A stretch of 64,000 bases of DNA from JAFGOG01 sp034429215. GTDB taxonomy: Bacteria; Chloroflexota; Anaerolineae; JAAYZQ01. A program made the translations under genes and the position numbers. Of this stretch, positions 62,228 to 64,000 are shown one piece after another. The DNA lies in assembly GCA_034429215.1 (NCBI GenBank), contig DAOUGI010000029.1:1-64000 (forward strand). Reading direction: 5' to 3'. How positions within the stretch are numbered: position 1 is the stretch's first letter; the number at the start of each line of letters is the position of its first letter. Under the pieces are notes generated by a model that was not told where the DNA came from, ran no database searches, and was given only the letters and a program-made list of their open reading frames with translations.

Positions 62228-63583
62228 TCAGGCTCCGATCTTGGCCGACATGGCGTCGGCCAGGCGGGTTTTCAGGCCAGAGAGGGCGTCGGGCAGGCGA
62301 TCGAGCACGGGCTGGAAAAAACCCTCGACGATCAGGCGGAGCGCCTGGTTGCGGGGGATGCCGCGGCTCATCAGGTAAAAGATCTGATCCTCGTCGGCCT
62401 GGCCGACGGTGGCGCCGTGGGTGCAGCGCAGGTCGTTGTTCTCGATCTCGAGCCTGGGCAGGGAATCGGCCCGCGCTTTTGGGGAGAGGATGAGGTTGCG
62501 GTTGTGCTGGTAGGCGTTGGTTTTTTGGGCGCCCGGCCAGGCGTGGATGGTGCCCTCGTAGACGGACCGCGACCGACCCAGCAGCGCGCCCTGGTAGAGG
62601 AGGTCGCTGGTGCAGTTGGGGGCGATGTGATCTTGGAGGGTGTCAAAGGCGATGTGCTGCTTGCCGTCGGGCAGGTAGAGGCCGGTGATGAGCGCTTCGG
62701 CGCCCGGCTCGCGCAGAAAGGTGTGCTGCGACGAGCGGCTCACCTTGCCGCCCAGGATGACGCTCAGCCATTCGAGGCGGCTGTCACGGCCAAGGACGGC
62801 AGCCTGGGTGCTCAGGTCGTAGACCTGGCGGCCAAAATCCTGAGTATTGACATAACGAACCTGGGCGTTCTCTCCCAGGTAAAGCTCGGTGACGCTGCCA
62901 TGGTAGGTGTCGGGGCAGGCATCGCAACCCATCGACAGCAGCTCGGTGACCAGGGTGACGCGGCTGCCGGGCTCGGCGACGAGCAGGGTGTGGGGAAAGA
63001 CGGCCAATTGCGGCATTTCCTCCCACAGGACGGAGATGAGCGGCAGGGCGACCTCGACGTTGCGGGGCACATAGAGGAAGGTGCCGCCGCTCCAAAAGGC
63101 GCTGTGCAGGGCGGTGTACTTGTCGGCGGAAGGCGGCACGGCGCCGGCCAGCAGGTGGGGCCGGACCAGGTCGGGATAGTCGCGCGCGGCGGTCTCCAGG
63201 TCAGTCCAGATGACCCCCTGGGCGCGTACGTCGGCAGCCAGCTCGAGGTAGACACGGGCGGAATCGCGCTGGAGGAGGAGGCCGGCCCGCCGGCCGTATG
63301 TGGCCAGGGCGTCGTGCAGCTTGGGCGGCAGGGCAGCCAGGTCAGACACCGGCGCCTGCGGCGGGGCGTAGGGGATGAGCTGTCCCCAGTCAAGCCTGGT
63401 CAGGTCGGTGCGCCGCCACTTGGGCGGCTCGAGCTCGCCGTAGGCGCGCCAGGCCTGGCGACGTTGTTCGCCCAACCAGTCGGGCCCGCGGCCGTCGACC
63501 AGGGCGTCGAAGGCCTGGTCGGTAAAGCCGTGGGGCGGCAGGGATGTTTTGATGTCTCGTTTGCGTGTTATGGTTGTGTTCAA
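62228..63583 (-). CDS. sufD: Fe-S assembly scaffold SufD
   Basis: 451 residues of the SufBD superfamily: right-handed beta-helix core with NAYQHNRNLILSPKARADSL and PRLEIENNDLRCTHGATVGQ, then YLMSRGIPRNQALRLIVEGF. The His and Cys in RCTHGATVG are at the SufB-SufD interface where clusters form. It follows sufB by 57 bp. Confidence 0.95.
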   Translation of the reverse strand: MNTTITRKRDIKTSLPPHGFTDQAFDALVDGRGPDWLGEQRRQAWRAYGELEPPKWRRTDLTRLDWGQLIPYAPPQAPVSDLAALPPKLHDALATYGRRAGLLLQRDSARVYLELAADVRAQGVIWTDLETAARDYPDLVRPHLLAGAVPPSADKYTALHSAFWSGGTFLYVPRNVEVALPLISVLWEEMPQLAVFPHTLLVAEPGSRVTLVTELLSMGCDACPDTYHGSVTELYLGENAQVRYVNTQDFGRQVYDLSTQAAVLGRDSRLEWLSVILGGKVSRSSQHTFLREPGAEALITGLYLPDGKQHIAFDTLQDHIAPNCTSDLLYQGALLGRSRSVYEGTIHAWPGAQKTNAYQHNRNLILSPKARADSLPRLEIENNDLRCTHGATVGQADEDQIFYLMSRGIPRNQALRLIVEGFFQPVLDRLPDALSGLKTRLADAMSAKIGA

Positions 63584-63640
63584 CAGTTGCTCCTTGGAAA
63601 CAACTTAACCACTAGGGACACAAAGGCAACTAAGGGTTGC

Positions 63641-64000
63641 TCAGCCGATGGAGCCTTCCATCTCCAATTGGATGAGGCGGTTCATTTCTACGGCGTATTC
63701 CATGGGCAGCTCTTTGACGACGGGCTCGATAAAGCCATTGACGATCATGAGCATGGCCTGCTTTTCGGGGATGCCCCGGCTCTGCAAGTAAAAGAGCTGC
63801 TCGTCGCTAATCTTGCTGACGGTGGCCTCGTGACTGACGCTGACGTTCTCTTCGTCAACCTCCATCACCGGGTAGGTGTCGGAGCGGGATTTGTCGTCGA
63901 GGATGAGGGCGTCACATACAACGTTCGATTTGACGCCGGTGGCTCCCTTGTGGACTTTGACCAGGCCGCGGTAGCCGGCCCGGCCGCCGCCGCGGCTGAT
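63641..64000 (-). CDS. sufB: Fe-S assembly scaffold SufB, C-terminal part
   Basis: The frame is open to the right edge (120 residues seen). RGLVKVHKGATGVKSNVVCD, DALILDDKSRSDTYPVMEVD and FYLQSRGIPEKQAMLMIVNG are SufB C-terminal motifs, with the end MNRLIQLEMEGSIG. The ATPase gene sufC is expected upstream, outside the window. Confidence 0.93.
   Translation of the reverse strand: MSRGGGRAGYRGLVKVHKGATGVKSNVVCDALILDDKSRSDTYPVMEVDEENVSVSHEATVSKISDEQLFYLQSRGIPEKQAMLMIVNGFIEPVVKELPMEYAVEMNRLIQLEMEGSIG

Overview
The window is high-GC DNA that is almost wholly protein coding, with short intergenic gaps. It most resembles an uncultured Chloroflexota (Anaerolineae-like) bacterium. This rests on: a Tad pilus operon with no secretin; many lipoproteins with threonine/proline linkers; a secreted-protein tail ending in a YxPL-type motif (FVYLPLAKS); the order sufB-sufD-sufS-sufU-Rieske-sufT; and several families of short palindromic intergenic repeats. 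No rRNA, tRNA, CRISPR array, integrase or transposase was seen.

Layout. 1-3023: a 7TM multi-PAS/GAF sensor running off the left edge. 3248-5473: a tungsten aldehyde:ferredoxin oxidoreductase with a MoaD-like sulfur carrier. 5515-8955: NAD salvage (pncB, an AhpD-like gene, pncA) under an NrtR-type Nudix regulator whose perfect palindromic operator sits on the promoter -10 box. 9124-16569: P-type ATPase, M20 peptidase, homocysteine methyltransferase, and a two-subunit 2-oxoacid:ferredoxin oxidoreductase. 17095-24743: Tad pilus operon without the expected CpaF ATPase. 24896-26354: yraN, miaA and a histidine-kinase remnant. 26420-30202: a decayed secreted protein, a lipoprotein, a DinB-like protein and NAD synthetase. 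30331-35641: lipoprotein plus MacB-type ABC exporter beside a two-component system. 35719-45197: stress block (RRM protein, FmdB-like protein, two Hsp20, HtrA, DnaJ, GrpE, DnaK, Lon). 45495-50275: VIT/VWA surface protein and a PhoR/PhoB-like pair. 50568-57149: an unfamiliar three-gene ATPase operon with a membrane sensor-like protein and a STAND/TPR protein. 57322-59028: a radical SAM/SPASM enzyme carrying three CDCAC motifs at its own N-terminus. 59140-59709: sulfotransferase. 59841-64000: suf Fe-S assembly operon.

Two observations stand out. First, hsp20, dnaK and lon each carry four direct repeats (RTWAG on the plus strand, CTWAY on the coding strand) at an exact 11-bp period, each array ending 10 nt before a -10-like hexamer with no -35 box. 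Further 11-bp arrays with other motifs precede the tad operon, both response-regulator genes, the VWA gene and the lipoprotein/ABC operon. This is the geometry OmpR/PhoB-family regulators bind, and two such regulators are encoded here. Second, the radical SAM/SPASM protein looks like a RiPP maturase fused to its own cysteine-rich substrate, next to a three-component ATPase operon. Both are inferences from sequence and need database and experimental tests.
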